Positions 13,465-14,861 of a stretch of DNA of 14,861 nt are shown piece after piece. The stretch lies in contig QMSU01000008.1 of the NCBI GenBank assembly GCA_003650975.1, forward strand, positions 1 through 14,861, written 5' to 3'. Both the position numbers and the translations under genes were made by a program. The DNA is from Thermoplasmata archaeon. GTDB taxonomy: Archaea; Thermoplasmatota; E2; UBA202; JdFR-43. How positions within the stretch are numbered: the first letter of the stretch is position 1; each line of letters begins with the position of its first letter. The notes under the pieces were generated by a model, which saw only the letters and a program-made list of their open reading frames with translations, did not search any database and was not told the DNA's origin.

Positions 13465-14861
13465 TCAGCTGAATAACATTCTGAGTATATAAATGCCACT
13501 TTCAAGCTGTTTCTGCATGTGGAATCCCATCTGCTCGAACAATTTGAGCATCGGTTTATTTGTTGAGAGTACTTCTGCGGTAAATCCCAGCAATCCTCGT
13601 TTCTTTGCGATTTCGGTAAGATATTCAAGGAGCACTCTTCCCACACCCTTGTTCTGATAATCGTCTCTCACCACAAACGCTACCTCTGCGGTATGTGCAT
13701 CCTCATTGATGGCATATTGACCCACACCGATAACCTCTTCTTTTTCATTCTTTTTTATGATGGCAAGTATCACCATCTCTTTCCTGTAGTCAATAATGCA
13801 AAATTCCTGCAGCCTCTCATGGGGCATATCGGTTCTTGCTGAAATAAATCGCTTATAAATGGTCTGGTCGGAGAGCGAATAAAAGAATTCTTTGAGGAGC
13901 GGTTCATCGCTCATTTTCACCGGGCGAAGAAATACTTCTAGACCCTTTTTTGTTGTCTTCCACGTCTCGAGTTCTTCGGGATATTCTCCCCGTGCTCCTG
14001 GGATGATAGTTTGATCCTGAAATACCATGTGATATTTTTTTGCTTCTTCCAGCAGCCATGTCCTGAATTTTGGATGGGCAATGGAGATGAGTTCCATGGC
14101 CCGTTCACGAATGTTTTTCCCTTGAAGATAAGCAATGCCATATTCAGTAACCACATATTGTGTATCCCCCCGTGTGAGTGTGACCCCAGCACCCTCATGA
14201 AGAAACGGTACAATTCTCGACACCTCTCCATTTTTTGCGGTGGACGGTAATGCAAGAATTGTTTTTCCTCCTCCGAGGAGGGCCCCTCGCATGAAATCGG
14301 CCTGTCCACCTATGCCGCTGTAAAACATGTGCCCGAGTGATTCGGCTGTTGCCTGTCCGGTCAAATCCAGCTGAAGGGCGGTGTTTATGGCAGTCATCTT
14401 GGTATTTTGAGCAATGACAAGAGGGTTATTGGTATATTCTATTGGATGCATTTCGAATTCAGGGTTGTCGTGCAAGTATTCATAGGTTTCTCTGGAACCC
14501 ATGCAGAAGGAAGCCACTGTCTTCCCCTCATGAATTGATTTTTTTCTGTTGGTTATCACCCCTTCTTTCATCAAATGTACAATGCCGTCTGTTAAAAGCT
14601 CGGTATGGACTCCCAAGTCCTTTTTGTGTTTTAGGCTGGAAAGGATGCCATCAGGAATATTACCATATCCAACCTGAATGGTGGAGCCATCCTCAACCAG
14701 CCGGGCCACATATTTTCCGATTCTCTGGTATGTTTCATCTGGTGTTGTGGAGGGATATTCAAGAAGGGGTTCATGAAAGGGGATGATGAAATCAACGTCT
14801 TCAACATGTATGAAACAGTTTCCATGGGTGCGTGGCATATGCTTGTTGATCTGCGCGATCA
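13465..14861 (-). CDS. Acetyl-CoA hydrolase/CoA-transferase fused to PatZ-like GNAT acetyltransferase, N-terminus outside window
   Basis: The frame is open to the right edge. Codons before the Met at 14838 read IAQINKH, followed by MPRTHGNCFIHV, which is the family's internal AQ-x-N...MPRT-x-G motif, so this Met is not the start and roughly the first 150-200 residues are missing. Counting from that Met, the CoA-transferase part spans 1 to about 290: VGYGNIPDGI (56-65), HTELLTDGI (78-86), YSGIGGQADFMRGA (173-186) and VTEYGIAYLQGK (230-241), whose Glu232 is the expected catalytic glutamate. The second part (about 300-457) is a GNAT domain with LRPVKMSDE (304-312), VVRDDYQNKGVGRVLLEYL (389-407; acetyl-CoA loop QNKGVG) and NKPMLKLFEQMGF (427-439). 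This GNAT resembles that of PatZ-type protein acetyltransferases. The enzyme probably moves CoA between acids such as 4-hydroxybutyrate, acetate or propionate. It is first in a three-gene operon with acd 4 bp downstream. Confidence 0.92.
   Translation of the reverse strand, partial: IAQINKHMPRTHGNCFIHVEDVDFIIPFHEPLLEYPSTTPDETYQRIGKYVARLVEDGSTIQVGYGNIPDGILSSLKHKKDLGVHTELLTDGIVHLMKEGVITNRKKSIHEGKTVASFCMGSRETYEYLHDNPEFEMHPIEYTNNPLVIAQNTKMTAINTALQLDLTGQATAESLGHMFYSGIGGQADFMRGALLGGGKTILALPSTAKNGEVSRIVPFLHEGAGVTLTRGDTQYVVTEYGIAYLQGKNIRERAMELISIAHPKFRTWLLEEAKKYHMVFQDQTIIPGARGEYPEELETWKTTKKGLEVFLRPVKMSDEPLLKEFFYSLSDQTIYKRFISARTDMPHERLQEFCIIDYRKEMVILAIIKKNEKEEVIGVGQYAINEDAHTAEVAFVVRDDYQNKGVGRVLLEYLTEIAKKRGLLGFTAEVLSTNKPMLKLFEQMGFHMQKQLESGIYILRMLFS
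13484..13495 (-). promoter_or_regulatory. Possible internal TATA box for acd, inside the CoA-transferase/GNAT gene
   Basis: The reverse complement reads ATTTATATACT, centred about 29 nt before the acd ATG at 13460, within the last codons of the upstream gene (G-I-Y-I-L). No Shine-Dalgarno sequence precedes acd. This would give acd a near-leaderless message of its own in addition to read-through. It could also be chance, because the Ile-Tyr-Ile codons naturally give an A/T-rich run. Confidence 0.4.

Noticed and set aside
1..14861. Search for tRNA, rRNA, CRISPR repeats, IS ends and long direct repeats
   Set aside because: Nothing convincing was seen by eye on either strand. Short or divergent elements could still be missed without a computed search.

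Overview
The window looks archaeal, most likely a euryarchaeon of the Thermoplasmatota or a related lineage (inference; no rRNA is present to fix this). Grounds are the wybutosine enzyme Taw3/TYW3, a fused ADP-forming acyl-CoA synthetase, an archaeal-type phosphoenolpyruvate synthase, and TATA-like boxes centred about 21-29 nt upstream of the start codons of nearly all genes, with little sign of Shine-Dalgarno sequences. That spacing implies mostly leaderless transcripts.

Layout. 1-675 (-): N-terminal part of a DUF3068/PorA-like membrane-anchored protein that leaves the window at the left. 752-1942 (+): a DUF2238-like membrane domain fused in frame to a Taw3/TYW3 tRNA methyltransferase domain. 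2043-2171 (+): a 42-residue zinc ribbon. 2172-2618 (-): universal stress protein. 2658-3806 (-): saccharopine-dehydrogenase-family oxidoreductase. 3957-5066 (+): PAPS-type sulfotransferase. 5082-7463 (-): phosphoenolpyruvate synthase. 7435-7660 (-): a likely frameshifted winged-helix gene. 7653-8933 (-): secreted protein with a class-I glutamine-amidotransferase-like fold. 9070-10308 (+): seven-repeat beta-propeller protein. 10330-14861 (-): a three-gene acyl-CoA cluster.

The right-hand cluster is the most coherent unit. Its order of transcription is a CoA-transferase/acetyl-CoA hydrolase fused to a PatZ-like GNAT acetyltransferase (5' end outside the window), then ADP-forming acetyl-CoA synthetase with both catalytic histidines, then a BioD-like P-loop/DRTGG protein joined by an ATGA overlap. 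The last protein resembles the N-terminal regulatory part of bacterial phosphotransacetylase. Together they suggest ATP formation from acyl-CoA during fermentation of organic acids or amino acids, with built-in regulation. PEP synthase supplies the gluconeogenic link between pyruvate and PEP. The remaining genes are single transcription units in divergent or tightly convergent pairs.

No tRNA, rRNA, CRISPR array, insertion sequence or long repeat was seen. Apart from the genes, no gap exceeds about 150 bp; the larger gaps (676-751, 1943-2042, 3807-3956, 8934-9069) hold promoters. The most unusual items are the membrane-domain/Taw3 fusion, the broken winged-helix gene in front of ppsA, the stand-alone MBF1-like zinc ribbon, and the leaderless beta-propeller with a proline-rich linker and amphipathic tail.
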